Shown: positions 52,268 to 62,001, counted from the first letter of the stretch. The stretch is DNA of 64,000 nucleotides from an uncultured Eubacteriales bacterium (GCA_900315015.1 OMXJ01000005.1:1-64000); one strand, 5' to 3'. Made by a program: numbers and translations. The notes: generated by a model not told the origin, from the letters alone.

Positions 52268-54082
52268 TTAATCTGTTGCTGATGCAAGCACAACTACAAA
52301 GCGTTTATTTACCTTGTCATAAACGCTATAGCAGGCAGTGCCCCACCATTCGTGGCCTTCGCTGAAATATTCCGACCAATCAGTTGACCATTCAAAAACC
52401 TCTAAAGAGGAAGCTCCATTTGGAAACAAAGCCTCATTCACTTTTATAAAGTCATCACGTCCATAGGAGTTTTTATTAGGCGGCTCCAAAAAAGCATACC
52501 AATATGGTATTTTTCCGCCCTCGCCTCTTTTAAGATAACCATTAGCACAAAAAATCGAATCATAAAGCTTATCATCAAGCACCTGCGGAACATACAAAAA
52601 ACTGTCAGCCGTAACAGCCTTTCCGCGCATTAAGGAGACATCAAAAAGATCCTTGCCGGCATACTTTCCCATGGCATAGGCCACTATCTCCTTATGCGAT
52701 TCCTTGCCATTATACTGCTTGCAATCAAGCACAATACAATAATCAATCACACAATCCTTATAATCCTTAATTACTTCATAAAACTTATCTTCTTTTAATT
52801 CGTGCATAGGCACCTCATTTCTATACAAAACAAAAGTATCTCTTCTTGCAATAAATTCAGTTCCTGAAGCACTCATTCCTGAAATGCCGGTAAAGCCCCT
52901 TCCCGAATATGCAAGTGCAGTTTCTTCAAACGGTCCATAGCTTATGCAGATCTTATTACCAGAAAGCTTCCAGTTTCCCTGAATGCAGCCTGACTCATAA
53001 TAACCATCTTCTCTAAGCAGCATAGGGGCCGCCGTTGAAATCCCCTGCGGATAGGTCACATTAAAATTAATTCTTTGATAAACACCGGATACATTCTTCA
53101 TATTAAGCGATAATTCCTCAGTCTTAGAATCAGGTGTCATAAGGTCTAGGGCGCCCCTGGTTTCATCCATTGTAAAGGCTGAAGCAACAGGCCATCCCTC
53201 TTCATTCCAGAAAATCTGGCGAACCTGCATTTCTGAAGGACCTGGATCTGTATTAAATCTCTTATCTCTAATATGATAAACAATATAAGACTTTCCGTCT
53301 TTATCTAAAAGCACTGAATTATGGCCGGGTCCCATATAAGCCTTGCCTTCATTCCAGGTATATCCTGCCATAAGAAGGTAACCCGGATCATTTTTCAAAT
53401 CCGGCTCATCTGTTAAACCACAGCCATTTACATCTACAAAAGGTCCTAGAATATTCCTGCTTCTTCCAACTCTTATATTATAATCGCTCTTAAGTGAGCC
53501 ATAAGAAACAAAAAGATAATAATATTCAGTATCCTTATTGTAAATCATATAAGGACCCTCTGCAGCAGTGCTTAGCCAGGAAGGGCGCTTACATACGCAG
53601 GTGCCTATTCCTTCTTCTGCAGCAAGTCCGGTTTCTTTGTCAAGCTTTATCATATGCGCACCGCCCCAGAAGGAGCCATAGAGCATGTACATATCGCCTG
53701 TTTTAACGTCTGAAATAATGTTTGCATCAATGCCATTTACAGGAAGTTCATCAGAAGTTTTTAATACAGCAGCCTTTGGAGTAAATGGTCCTGCTGCCTT
53801 ATCAGATACAGCAAGAAAAATACAGGACTGTCTAACACCCCAGGTAGAATTTGAGCAATATAGTCTGTACTCATCGCCCACCTTAACAATGTCAGGTGCC
53901 CAGATATCAGAACCACCTGTCCACTCCTTTGCCTCAGGCAAAACCTCACAGATCCTGCCAAGAGCCTCCCAGTCTACAAGGTCCTCAGATACAAAGCCCA
54001 TGGCTCCTGTGCTGTAAACATAATACTTCTTCGTTGCTTCATCCCAGTAAATAGCCGGGTCATGAATAAAATTTCTCTCCAT
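52268..54082 (-). CDS. Glycoside hydrolase family 43 enzyme with extra C-terminal domain
   Basis: A 604-residue cytoplasmic enzyme of the arabinanase/xylosidase type. The five-bladed propeller spans about residues 5-310, with the general base in FIHDPAIY (D8), the transition-state Asp in NGIDANI, and the acid Glu in AEGPYMIY. A beta-sandwich GH43 C-terminal module follows (about 320-435). The remaining 160 residues (about 440-604) are a distinct region with HEWWGTACYS and VFEWSTDWSEYF that I do not recognise. GAGG 8 nt upstream sets the start at 54082. It lies 87 nt after the GH2 gene, which may be in the same operon. Confidence 0.88.
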   Translation of the reverse strand: MERNFIHDPAIYWDEATKKYYVYSTGAMGFVSEDLVDWEALGRICEVLPEAKEWTGGSDIWAPDIVKVGDEYRLYCSNSTWGVRQSCIFLAVSDKAAGPFTPKAAVLKTSDELPVNGIDANIISDVKTGDMYMLYGSFWGGAHMIKLDKETGLAAEEGIGTCVCKRPSWLSTAAEGPYMIYNKDTEYYYLFVSYGSLKSDYNIRVGRSRNILGPFVDVNGCGLTDEPDLKNDPGYLLMAGYTWNEGKAYMGPGHNSVLLDKDGKSYIVYHIRDKRFNTDPGPSEMQVRQIFWNEEGWPVASAFTMDETRGALDLMTPDSKTEELSLNMKNVSGVYQRINFNVTYPQGISTAAPMLLREDGYYESGCIQGNWKLSGNKICISYGPFEETALAYSGRGFTGISGMSASGTEFIARRDTFVLYRNEVPMHELKEDKFYEVIKDYKDCVIDYCIVLDCKQYNGKESHKEIVAYAMGKYAGKDLFDVSLMRGKAVTADSFLYVPQVLDDKLYDSIFCANGYLKRGEGGKIPYWYAFLEPPNKNSYGRDDFIKVNEALFPNGASSLEVFEWSTDWSEYFSEGHEWWGTACYSVYDKVNKRFVVVLASATD

Positions 54083-54169
54083 GAAATAATCCTCTTCCAT
54101 TCATCATTATTTCAATTTCCTCTCCATATCGTCTTTTAAGACACAATTTTTTTCCCTTTTCCTTAAAAA

Positions 54170-55903
54170 CTATGCTTTACTATCCTGTAAATAAGCCTCA
54201 TAAGAGCCTATATCCTCAGGTCTAAGTCTGCATTTTTTTCTATCATAAGTCAAAATGCCATTAGTCTCATCCTCAACGTCTGAGAGCTGTGTGTAAATCG
54301 CCGCACATAGTCCCTTTTCAATTAAAGGATAGACCTCTTTATAATAAAGCCTCTTGACTGCTTTTTTATATTCTTTTCTTCTGTAAAAAATCCTATAACC
54401 ATAGGTTTCTGTCAAATTAAAGCTATGCTTTCTGATTTTATAAACATAGCCTCCGAACTCTGAAACAACAAGTGGAAGATTGCTTCTTGTTCCAAGATGG
54501 AGCTTTTCAAAATATACATGAAGGCTCTCGACATCGCTCTTTTTCTGCATGAACCAGCCGCTTGTAGAGTCAATTATCCTGCTTTTATCATAGGCCTTCA
54601 GCTTATAATAGGCCTCATCTGCACAGAACTGACCCCATCCCTCATTGAAAATCGTCCAGTAACAGATACAAGGATGATTGTAGAGCTGATCTACAGTATA
54701 TTTCATTCCCTTTAGAAACTCTCTTCTTCTGTCAGGATTTTTATGCTTATTATGGTCATCCTTACGTGAAATTCCAATAGTAGGAAAGAAAGTGTCTCTC
54801 AAAAAGCTATAACCACCGTTATTGACCATATCCTGAAAAACCACCATTCCAAGTCTGTCACAATCATAGTAGAACTGCTCCGGCTCTACCTTAATATGCT
54901 TTCTTAGGGTATTAAAACCTAATTTCTTTGCAATTTTAATATCCTTTTCAAAAAGAGAAAGTGAAGCAGGCGTATAGATTCCATCACTAAAATAGCCCTG
55001 ATCTAAAAGACCATTGAAGAAATACGGCTTTCCATTAAGGCATAGCCTTGGAATATTATCCACCTTCTTTACTGAAATTGTGCGAAGAGCAAAATAAGAA
55101 GAAACCTTATCTTCTCCTGAAATAATTGTAAAATCATAAAGAGCAGGATTTTCAGGACTCCAGAGCCTTATATTATCAGGCTCTATCCTAGCCTTGCCAT
55201 TTTTGATTGGATACTCTTTACCCTCGCAGATTATTACGCCATCTATATTTTTATCCTTCGCAGCCTTATCATTAACGTACTTACTTTTTAGAGATTTATT
55301 AAAGGAAACCAAAATATCGGCACCCTCTAAATCAACATCTATCTTGATTTTTTTAATATATCTATCCGGTACGCTCTCAAGCCATACACTCTGCCATATT
55401 CCTGTAACAGGAGTATACCACATGCCGCCTCTTTTTATTTTCTGCTTACCAGATGGAAGAACATTATCAAGCTTATTGATAACGATTACCTCGAGAATAT
55501 TTTCTCCTTCCTTTAAAAATTCAGTAATATCGGCTTCAAAAGCAATATATGCATTTTCATGCCTGCATATGCTCTTTCTATTGATAAAGACCTCACAGAT
55601 ATTACTTACGGCGCCAAAATGAAGAATTATTCTTTTATTCTTAAGCTCTTCATTTAGCTCAAAGGCTCTTTTATAGATAAGCCCATTTCCATATTTAATT
55701 TTCTTCTTATAACCTGACAAAAGACTTTCAGGACAAAATGGCACAAGAATTTCCCTTTCCTTACCATTTTTCTCCCTAAGAGTCCAAGTGCCATTTAGGC
55801 ACTGCCAATTATCTCTTTTTAGCTGAGGTCTTGGATATGCATCTAAAGGCACTTCCCCAAGCTCTTTTCCTTCTTTCGTATATAAACGTTTTGTTATTAT
55901 CAT
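54170..55903 (-). CDS. Glycoside hydrolase family 2 enzyme
   Basis: A 577-residue beta-glycosidase of the galactosidase/glucuronidase/mannosidase family. It has a sugar-binding jelly roll (FGAVSNICEVFINRKSI near 100), an immunoglobulin-like middle domain and a TIM barrel from about 290. The barrel begins with RLCLNGKPYFFNGLLDQGY; the acid/base Glu is in WTIFNEGWGQ (E about 419) and the nucleophile Glu is in LPLVVSEFGGY (E about 480). No signal peptide. Short for GH2, lacking the last beta-domains of LacZ. AGGGGG precedes the start. Confidence 0.9.
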   Translation of the reverse strand: MIITKRLYTKEGKELGEVPLDAYPRPQLKRDNWQCLNGTWTLREKNGKEREILVPFCPESLLSGYKKKIKYGNGLIYKRAFELNEELKNKRIILHFGAVSNICEVFINRKSICRHENAYIAFEADITEFLKEGENILEVIVINKLDNVLPSGKQKIKRGGMWYTPVTGIWQSVWLESVPDRYIKKIKIDVDLEGADILVSFNKSLKSKYVNDKAAKDKNIDGVIICEGKEYPIKNGKARIEPDNIRLWSPENPALYDFTIISGEDKVSSYFALRTISVKKVDNIPRLCLNGKPYFFNGLLDQGYFSDGIYTPASLSLFEKDIKIAKKLGFNTLRKHIKVEPEQFYYDCDRLGMVVFQDMVNNGGYSFLRDTFFPTIGISRKDDHNKHKNPDRRREFLKGMKYTVDQLYNHPCICYWTIFNEGWGQFCADEAYYKLKAYDKSRIIDSTSGWFMQKKSDVESLHVYFEKLHLGTRSNLPLVVSEFGGYVYKIRKHSFNLTETYGYRIFYRRKEYKKAVKRLYYKEVYPLIEKGLCAAIYTQLSDVEDETNGILTYDRKKCRLRPEDIGSYEAYLQDSKA

Positions 55904-56073
55904 ATCCCCCTTATACTCCCCGTAACTTCATAATCATACCTAAAAACCTATCCAATTTCAAAAAAATCAACCAGCATTTTTCTCGCCAGAACAAAAATTA
56001 CTTATTCATATGATACATTCCCCGTCATTTTACATTTTATCACAAAAACGCCTATTTTTCAACTTTTTTATAT

Positions 56074-56124
56074 AAAAAACGCCCTATTTCCTTAAGTTTT
56101 TTTAAGAAAATAAGAGCGTTTTAT
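56074..56124. terminator. Bidirectional hairpin terminator between argD and the GH2 gene
   Basis: A long stem pairs AAAACGC-CTATTTCCTTAA with TTAAGAAAATAAG-GCGTTTT across a T-rich loop, flanked by A- and T-runs. It lies 70 nt after argD on the - strand. The rest of the 289-bp gap is plain A+T-rich DNA. Confidence 0.8.
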
Positions 56125-56192
56125 TTATTTTATTAATTTTGAATTTAGGAAAGCATTTGTGCGTTTAAAGCATTGCTTTTCTATAAAGTCCA

Positions 56193-57407
56193 TCAGGATA
56201 ATGCCTTAACTGCTTCTTCAATTATAGAAGCCGCCTTATCGCAATCAGCCTCTGTAATGATAAGAGGTGGCACCATGCGGATTGTATGAGCACCTATTGC
56301 TGTAATAAGAAGATGTCTGTCGATACAGCCATGCTTTACCTCTACACCTGAGATAGTATCATCAAATTCAACACCAACTAAAAGTCCCTGATGTCTTACT
56401 TCCTTTACGTGTGGAAGCTTTTCAAGAAGACTGGCAAAATAGTCACCCATCTTCTTAGCATTTCCAGCAAGATCTCTATCAAGAAGCTCACCTACCTGGG
56501 CAAGTGCTGCAGCGCAGCTTACAGGATGTCCTCCAAATGTAGTTCCGTGAGAGCCTGCAGTAAATGCCTTAGCTACTTCTTCTCTTGCGCAGATTGCACC
56601 TATTGGCATTCCGCCGCCAAGAGCCTTAGCCATTGAAACAATATCAGGCTTAATTCCGTAATTCATATAACTCATAACGGCACCGGTTCTGCACCAGCCT
56701 GTCTGAACCTCATCTAAAAGTAAAAGCATGTCATTTTCGTCGCAGAACTTACGAAGACCTTTCATGAACTCCATAGTAGCAGGATGCACGCCGCCCTCGC
56801 CCTGAACAGGCTCTATCATAATCGCAATAGTATTTTCTGTGCAGGCATCCTTAAAAGCCTGAAGATCATTATATGGAGCATATGAAAAGCCATAAGTCAT
56901 AGGACCAAAACCGATCTGGCAGCCATTGCCCGGCTGACCTGTAGCAGACATTGCACCAAAGGTTCTGCCATGAAAGCCCATCTTTGCAGTTACGATATGA
57001 TATCTGTTTGGACCATAATTTTCAATGCCGTATTTACGAGCCATTTTGATCATGGCTTCATTGGCCTCAGTTCCTGAATTCTGATAGAAAATCTTATCCA
57101 TTCCAATTGCATTACATACCTTTTCAGCAAGAAGTGCCTGTGGAATGGTATAAGGATAATTAAAGGTATGAATGAGCTCTTCTGCCTGCTCCTTAATAGC
57201 TGCAACAACCTTCTCATTACAGTTACCAGCTGAGTTTACTGCAATACCTGCATAAAAATCAAGATATGCCCCTCCCTTATCATCGTAGATGTACTGATCC
57301 TTTGCTGTTTCTGCAACGAAATCAAATCTCTCATAGGTTTCAATCATGTATTTTGAAGCCTTTTCCTTAATCTGCTCTGCTGTATAGCCTGTGTCCTTTA
57401 ATCTCAT
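56193..57407 (-). CDS. argD: Acetylornithine/class III aminotransferase
   Basis: PLP transaminase of 404 residues, most like acetylornithine aminotransferase (arginine synthesis). Diagnostic blocks are YLDFYAGIAVNSAGNCN near 48, YQNSGTEANEAMIKMARK near 108, IEPVQGEGGVHPA near 195, LLLDEVQTGWCRTG near 225 and the PLP lysine in SMAKALGGGMPIG (K about 254). Other class III activities (ornithine, 4-aminobutyrate) cannot be ruled out. It is the last gene of a run with an amino acid transporter; no other arg genes are near. Confidence 0.9.
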   Translation of the reverse strand: MRLKDTGYTAEQIKEKASKYMIETYERFDFVAETAKDQYIYDDKGGAYLDFYAGIAVNSAGNCNEKVVAAIKEQAEELIHTFNYPYTIPQALLAEKVCNAIGMDKIFYQNSGTEANEAMIKMARKYGIENYGPNRYHIVTAKMGFHGRTFGAMSATGQPGNGCQIGFGPMTYGFSYAPYNDLQAFKDACTENTIAIMIEPVQGEGGVHPATMEFMKGLRKFCDENDMLLLLDEVQTGWCRTGAVMSYMNYGIKPDIVSMAKALGGGMPIGAICAREEVAKAFTAGSHGTTFGGHPVSCAAALAQVGELLDRDLAGNAKKMGDYFASLLEKLPHVKEVRHQGLLVGVEFDDTISGVEVKHGCIDRHLLITAIGAHTIRMVPPLIITEADCDKAASIIEEAVKALS

Positions 57408-57419
57408 GACTTTATCCTC

Positions 57420-58052
57420 CTATTTTATAAATCCTTTCATCTGAAGGTAATGCTTTATAAGCTTCACACAATCCTCAATACCTACTTTTTCGCTGTTAAG
57501 GGTCATGTCATAATTAACTGGATTTGTCCAGTAGTTTCCTTTAGTGTAATATTTGTAATAATCAGCCCTGAATTTATCGGTCTGCTCAATAGTAGCTGCC
57601 GCCACCTCTTTGGTAACGCCCATTTTTTCCATTGTCCTATTTAGGCAAAAGGCTCTTGGAGCCTCAATATAAACACTGACAACGTTTTGCTTATCACGCA
57701 GAATATAATCTGCACACTTTCCTACAATAACGCATGACTCTGTTTCTGCAAGATTTCGGATGATTTCCTTTTGGCATTCAAAGAGCTTATCATCTGAAAC
57801 AAATTTCTCATTTCTTGCAATATAGCTCTTAGCTCTTGGAAGTCCTCTTATGAAACCTGCAAAGCCTCCATTATCACGAATTTTTTCATTAACTGCCTGA
57901 AACAGCTTTTCATCAAGTCCGCTCATCTGACTTGCGAGCGTTAAGATTCTGTTTTCATAGCAATGAATGCCGAGATCCTTTGCTAGTAAAGAAGCAATCT
58001 CCTTACCTCCAGAACCAAAACCTCTAGCAAAAGTAACAACAAATTTATCCAT
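57420..58052 (-). CDS. Cytidylate-kinase-like protein
   Basis: A 210-residue P-loop kinase of the cytidylate kinase-like family. The P-loop GFGSGGKEIA at about 11-20 replaces the GPSGSGKST of true Cmk, and FIRGLPRAKSYIARNE and CVIVGKCADYIL are typical of the subfamily. Its substrate is not known. It sits between a transporter ATPase and argD in one run with 11-12 nt gaps. Confidence 0.85.
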   Translation of the reverse strand: MDKFVVTFARGFGSGGKEIASLLAKDLGIHCYENRILTLASQMSGLDEKLFQAVNEKIRDNGGFAGFIRGLPRAKSYIARNEKFVSDDKLFECQKEIIRNLAETESCVIVGKCADYILRDKQNVVSVYIEAPRAFCLNRTMEKMGVTKEVAAATIEQTDKFRADYYKYYTKGNYWTNPVNYDMTLNSEKVGIEDCVKLIKHYLQMKGFIK

Positions 58053-58063
58053 ATTAATCCCCC

Positions 58064-58804
58064 TTATCCTGCAAGATATCTGCTAAGGAATTCTCTAGTT
58101 CTTGGATTCTTTGGATTTGTAAAAAGTTCAGCAGGCGCTGCATCCTCAGCAACATAGCCTCTATCCATAAAAATAGTCCTAGTAGAAACATCCCTCGCAA
58201 AAGCCATTTCATGAGTTACAATTATCATTGTAAGGCCAGTAGTAGCAAGCTGCTTCATTACGTTCAATACTTCACCTACCATCTCAGGGTCTAGCGCTGA
58301 AGTAGGTTCATCAAAGAGCAGCACCTCAGGATTCATGCAAAGGCTTCTTGCAATCGCAACTCTCTGCTTCTGACCACCAGAGAGCTGAGAAGGTCTTGCG
58401 TTGATGTAAGGCGCCATGCCAACCTCCTTAAGATGAGTGATAGCGCGGTCAAAGGCCTCGTCCTTTGGAATGTGAAGCACCCTTCTGGTGCATAGCATGC
58501 AGTTTTCAAGCACCGTCATGTTATTAAAGAGATTGAAGGATTGAAACACCATGCCAACCTTAGATCTATACTCATTTATTTCCCTTTGCACATCACGTAT
58601 TTCCTTGCCGTTGAACATTATCTTTCCATCCGTCTGCCTCTCAAGCTTGTTTATGCACCTTAAAAGAGTAGACTTTCCAGAGCCTGAAGAGCCAACTATG
58701 CATATTACTTCACCCTTTTTAACCTCTATGTCTATCTTTCTTAATACCTCATGATCACCAAAGGATTTACTTAAATTCTTTATTGAAATTATTGATTCAC
58801 CCAT
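58064..58804 (-). CDS. Polar amino acid ABC transporter ATP-binding protein
   Basis: A 246-residue HisP/GlnQ-type ATPase. Walker A is [10 protein letters not shown]-loop MVFQSFNLF, signature [17 protein letters not shown] and Walker [17 protein letters not shown] choose the ATG at 58804 ([10 protein letters not shown]) with GGAGGAG upstream; the longer frame would overlap the permease gene. It works with the permease (10 nt upstream) and the binding lipoprotein in uptake of an amino acid. Confidence 0.95.
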   Translation of the reverse strand: MGESIISIKNLSKSFGDHEVLRKIDIEVKKGEVICIVGSSGSGKSTLLRCINKLERQTDGKIMFNGKEIRDVQREINEYRSKVGMVFQSFNLFNNMTVLENCMLCTRRVLHIPKDEAFDRAITHLKEVGMAPYINARPSQLSGGQKQRVAIARSLCMNPEVLLFDEPTSALDPEMVGEVLNVMKQLATTGLTMIIVTHEMAFARDVSTRTIFMDRGYVAEDAAPAELFTNPKNPRTREFLSRYLAG

Positions 58805-58814
58805 ATTTCTCCTC

Positions 58815-59573
58815 CTACTGGTTATCCAAATATTCAACTGCAAGTGCATAATCATTAGAGCCGCGCATCTTCTTTTCAATGAAATTGAATATCTTATTGA
58901 AAACAAAGCAAAGTACAAAATAAATAACTGCGATTACCAAGTATGACTCAAAATACTTGTAATAGTTACCACCGACTGTCTTAGCTGCCATGAAGAGCTC
59001 CTGAACAGCAATTACATTTAAAACTGATGTCATCTTGAGATTTGTAAGGAAGGTATTTGCCATTTCAGGAATGATGTTTTTAAAGGCCTGAGGAAGAACT
59101 ACATAAAACATGGTCTTCATAGGTGACATTCCCATGGCCCACGCGCCCTCCCTCTGACCTAATTCAATAGAGCCGATACCAGCTCTTACAGTTTCTGCCA
59201 TATAAGCTCCGGTATTAAGAACTGTTACCAAAATACCAGCAAAGATAGGTGACATGTTCACTCCGAGCTGTCTTATGCCGTAGTAGACAATCATGGCCTG
59301 AACTATCATAGGGGTATCTCTGAATATCTCTACATAAATTGCTGAAATAATCTTCAGTATTCTTACGAGAAGCTTCTTAAAAAATCCATCTCCTGCACTT
59401 ATCTTAATATCCTGGATTATTCCTATAACATATCCTAATACAAAACCTAACAGAGTACCTATTACTGCAATGTAAAGTGTGAGCCAGGTTCCTTCAAGGA
59501 ACATATTCAGGTATTTTTTCGTTAAAAATAGCATCCATTCTATGGAATTAGTCGGATTATCGATGTTAAACAT
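58815..59573 (-). CDS. Polar amino acid ABC transporter permease
   Basis: A 252-residue membrane protein of the HisM/GlnP family with about five to six helices. The EAA loop [25 protein letters not shown] is complete and lies near 145-170. Only one permease is present, so it should act as a homodimer. Confidence 0.93.
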   Translation of the reverse strand: MFNIDNPTNSIEWMLFLTKKYLNMFLEGTWLTLYIAVIGTLLGFVLGYVIGIIQDIKISAGDGFFKKLLVRILKIISAIYVEIFRDTPMIVQAMIVYYGIRQLGVNMSPIFAGILVTVLNTGAYMAETVRAGIGSIELGQREGAWAMGMSPMKTMFYVVLPQAFKNIIPEMANTFLTNLKMTSVLNVIAVQELFMAAKTVGGNYYKYFESYLVIAVIYFVLCFVFNKIFNFIEKKMRGSNDYALAVEYLDNQ

Positions 59574-59637
59574 ATTTTCCTCCTTTTAGAGCTAATCGGC
59601 TAAGTTTCCATAGCCTGTACTATTAAGCCCTGCTGCC

Positions 59638-60570
59638 TTAGTTTGCTGCCGGCTGCTGTGATATTGCCTTCTCCATAAGCTCATCCATTTTAGCCTTATC
59701 ATTCCATCCTATTGAATCCATGGCTCCCTGGAGCTTATCTCTGAGTGCTGTATCATCCTTTCTTGTTGCGATACATACATTTACCATTTCCTCATCACCT
59801 GAAAAGGTATCAGCTTCATCAAGAACAATGATTGAAAGATCGTTATTTGTAAGAAGTGCTGACTGAGCTGTCGGAAGGTCTACGATACTTACATCAGCTA
59901 TTCCGTTAGATACCGCCATAAAGCACTCTGAGGTTGTTTCAAAGTTTGTGCCTGTTACAGCGCCATCTACCTGATCAAGAAGAGGAATCCATCCTGTACC
60001 AAGCTGAGTGGTAAGCTTTACGCCCTTGCCATTAAGCTCTGAAAGACCTTTAACTCCTGCATAGTCGCCGTCCTTTTTAACTACAATACAGTTATCTCTG
60101 TAATAATACGGAGTTGTGAAGGAATATGACATCTCACGCTCTGCTGTCTTTCCCATACCTGCTATGATACAATCATAATCGCCTGCATCAAGAGAAATAC
60201 CTATTGAAGACCACTCTACCTTGTGGATTTCAAGTTCCATTCCAAGTTCCTTAGCAAGCATCTGAGCCACAGCTACGTCATAACCATAAGCATAATAGTT
60301 TGAATCATATATCGGCTCTGCCTTGCTTCCATCTGGAGTTGTGTCTGTATCCTGTGTCCAGTTAAAAGGAGCATAAGCACATTCCATTCCGACTTTTAAA
60401 ACGCTGCCTTCGCCTTCTTTAGCTTCATCTGCCGAAGAAGTTGCTGCATCACTACCTGCAGCCTTTGTAGTTGCTCCTTCATCCTTTGATGAAGTACTTC
60501 CACATCCTACCATCATACTTCCGGCTACACATCCTGCTAAAAGTAAACTAAAAAAACTTCTCTTTCTCAT
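59638..60570 (-). CDS. Polar amino acid ABC transporter substrate-binding lipoprotein
   Basis: A 310-residue type II solute-binding protein anchored by a lipobox (GSMMVGC). After a Thr/Ser/Ala linker, LKVGMECAYAPFNWTQD opens the binding domain and YGYDVAVAQMLAKELGMELE follows. AGVKGLSELNGKGVKLTTQLGTG is the second-lobe hinge. The motif is that of cystine, arginine or glutamine binders. GAGGAGG 9 nt before the ATG at 60570 fixes the start. The promoter and hairpin are at 60604-60679. Confidence 0.92.
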   Translation of the reverse strand: MRKRSFFSLLLAGCVAGSMMVGCGSTSSKDEGATTKAAGSDAATSSADEAKEGEGSVLKVGMECAYAPFNWTQDTDTTPDGSKAEPIYDSNYYAYGYDVAVAQMLAKELGMELEIHKVEWSSIGISLDAGDYDCIIAGMGKTAEREMSYSFTTPYYYRDNCIVVKKDGDYAGVKGLSELNGKGVKLTTQLGTGWIPLLDQVDGAVTGTNFETTSECFMAVSNGIADVSIVDLPTAQSALLTNNDLSIIVLDEADTFSGDEEMVNVCIATRKDDTALRDKLQGAMDSIGWNDKAKMDELMEKAISQQPAAN

Positions 60571-60603
60571 AATCTTATCCTCCTCTTTTTGAATAAACAA
60601 AAA

Positions 60604-60636
60604 GCGCTGATGAAACTTTTTTAGTTTCTTCAGCGC
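60604..60636 (-). promoter_or_regulatory. Leader hairpin ahead of the amino acid transporter operon
   Basis: Stem GCGCTGA-GAAACT / AGTTTC-TCAGCGC (60604-60617 with 60623-60636) is followed on the - strand by TTTTTG and, 11 nt later, the GAGGAGG ribosome binding site. It can terminate PucR transcripts, but because a TATAAT box lies upstream it would also be at the 5' end of the transporter mRNA. Confidence 0.65.
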
Positions 60637-60651
60637 CTTTGCTTGTACCCT

Positions 60652-60718
60652 ATTATATTTATTACAAAAAAATATACAACGTCAATTTTGCACAATCTTA
60701 AGGGGCATTTTGCACAAT
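60652..60718 (-). promoter_or_regulatory. Promoter and direct-repeat operators of the transporter operon
   Basis: On the - strand a TTGTAT box (60679-60674), 16 bp, TATAAT (60657-60652). Directly upstream the near-palindromic ATTGTGCAAAAT occurs twice, at 60685-60696 and 60707-60718, 22 bp apart (two helical turns). The second copy overlaps the stop codon of the PucR gene, suggesting that PucR or another activator binds here. Confidence 0.55.
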
Positions 60719-61917
60719 CATTGAAGGTACATTATTCTTTTAACCAGGATGCAATTCAAAAGATCTAAATATTCAGTATAATCATTAAGCTCAAAGTCTA
60801 AGAGCTCTTCTATCTTATCGAGTCTGTGCTGCAGTGAATTTCTATGTATAAAAAGAGCCTCTGCCGTCTTTGCATTACTAAAGCCATGCATGAAGTATTC
60901 TACAAGGGTTTCCTGAAGGAAGGTTCCATTTGCATGATCATACTCCTCAATGCGCCTTAGCCTTTCGTTACAATACTTTAAGATTTCACTTTGATTACCA
61001 CTATTAAAAAGATACTTATAAAGTCCCATTGAGCTGGCACTAAGCACCTTTTTGTTTTTAGGATTAGGCAAAAGATCCTTTCTGCTTATAAGGCTCTTTG
61101 CCTCCTGATAGCTCTGTCCGAATTTCCTTGGATCGGTATAGGCTGCGCCTAGTATGCACATGCTCTTTATCTGCTTATTGAATCTCGGATCAGAATCTAT
61201 TTTTTCCAGTATTTTTTCAATTTCATGCTCAACAGCTTTATTTTCCTTTGCTTCAAAAAGAAGTACGAATTTATTCAAAAAGGCCATAAACATGGGATGG
61301 GACTCCATATTACTTACCTGATGCTGTAGACTGTTTGTATAGTACTCATAGTAATGCTCATCCTGCTCAAGATTAATGCCGTATTTACGGTCTACTACTA
61401 TGATTCCGACTCTATAAGGCTTTGTAAAATTAACTCCGAACTGCTTTGATATCTTTTCTATATATCTCTCATTAATATCATAGCCAAATAAGAGGTTATA
61501 GAGATAATCTCCTTCTCTTTTATTCTTGAATTCCTTTTCAGTTATTAAATGACCGATGCTCTGCGCTATGTCTACAAATGAAGCCCCCTCCCATCTTACG
61601 AAAAAAAGAGGAAGCTCTAGTTCATCTGCCTTTTTAAGCATATAATCCGGAAGCTCTTCCTTATCATCAATTACAGACACGGCAAAACCTGAAATTCCTA
61701 ATTCATTTAGTTCTATCATGGCCTCATAGGCCTCCGTAATATCATATCTTACATAATCCACTACCAAAAGAGCGAAATTTCCCTTATTCATATGATCCTC
61801 ATAAGGACGGGTCTGCACTATATAAGTCCATGAAACACTTCTATTTAAGCCTGCCTCGCCCGCTAATAATTCAACTCCGTCAAGTCTTAAATCCTTAATA
61901 TCTGAACATAAAACCAT
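60718..61917 (-). CDS. PucR-family transcriptional regulator
   Basis: A 399-residue regulator. The N-terminal PucR domain (about 1-120, starting with LRLDGVELLAGEAGLNRSVS) is a putative ligand-binding part. A GGDEF-like middle region (about 160-300) and the C-terminal helix-turn-helix domain ETLVEYFMHGFSNAKTAEAL, followed by FIHRNSLQHRLDKIEELL, complete the family form. Located just upstream of the transporter operon, it is a likely regulator of it. An upstream terminator stands 25 nt before its start codon. Confidence 0.9.
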   Translation of the reverse strand: MVLCSDIKDLRLDGVELLAGEAGLNRSVSWTYIVQTRPYEDHMNKGNFALLVVDYVRYDITEAYEAMIELNELGISGFAVSVIDDKEELPDYMLKKADELELPLFFVRWEGASFVDIAQSIGHLITEKEFKNKREGDYLYNLLFGYDINERYIEKISKQFGVNFTKPYRVGIIVVDRKYGINLEQDEHYYEYYTNSLQHQVSNMESHPMFMAFLNKFVLLFEAKENKAVEHEIEKILEKIDSDPRFNKQIKSMCILGAAYTDPRKFGQSYQEAKSLISRKDLLPNPKNKKVLSASSMGLYKYLFNSGNQSEILKYCNERLRRIEEYDHANGTFLQETLVEYFMHGFSNAKTAEALFIHRNSLQHRLDKIEELLDFELNDYTEYLDLLNCILVKRIMYLQ

Positions 61918-61942
61918 AAAATTCTCCTTTTCATTTACATAA

Positions 61943-61984
61943 AAAAGACAAGGATACCTTATCGTTAAGACACCCTTGTCTTTT
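61943..61984 (-). terminator. Intrinsic terminator between the MerR and PucR genes
   Basis: An 11-bp stem AAAAGACAAGG/CCTTGTCTTTT (61943-61953 with 61974-61984), with T6 following on the - strand. It ends only 25 nt before the PucR start codon, so the PucR gene must either have a promoter within or upstream of this region or depend on readthrough. Confidence 0.8.
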
Positions 61985-62001
61985 AAAATCTATTTTTTAA
62001 A

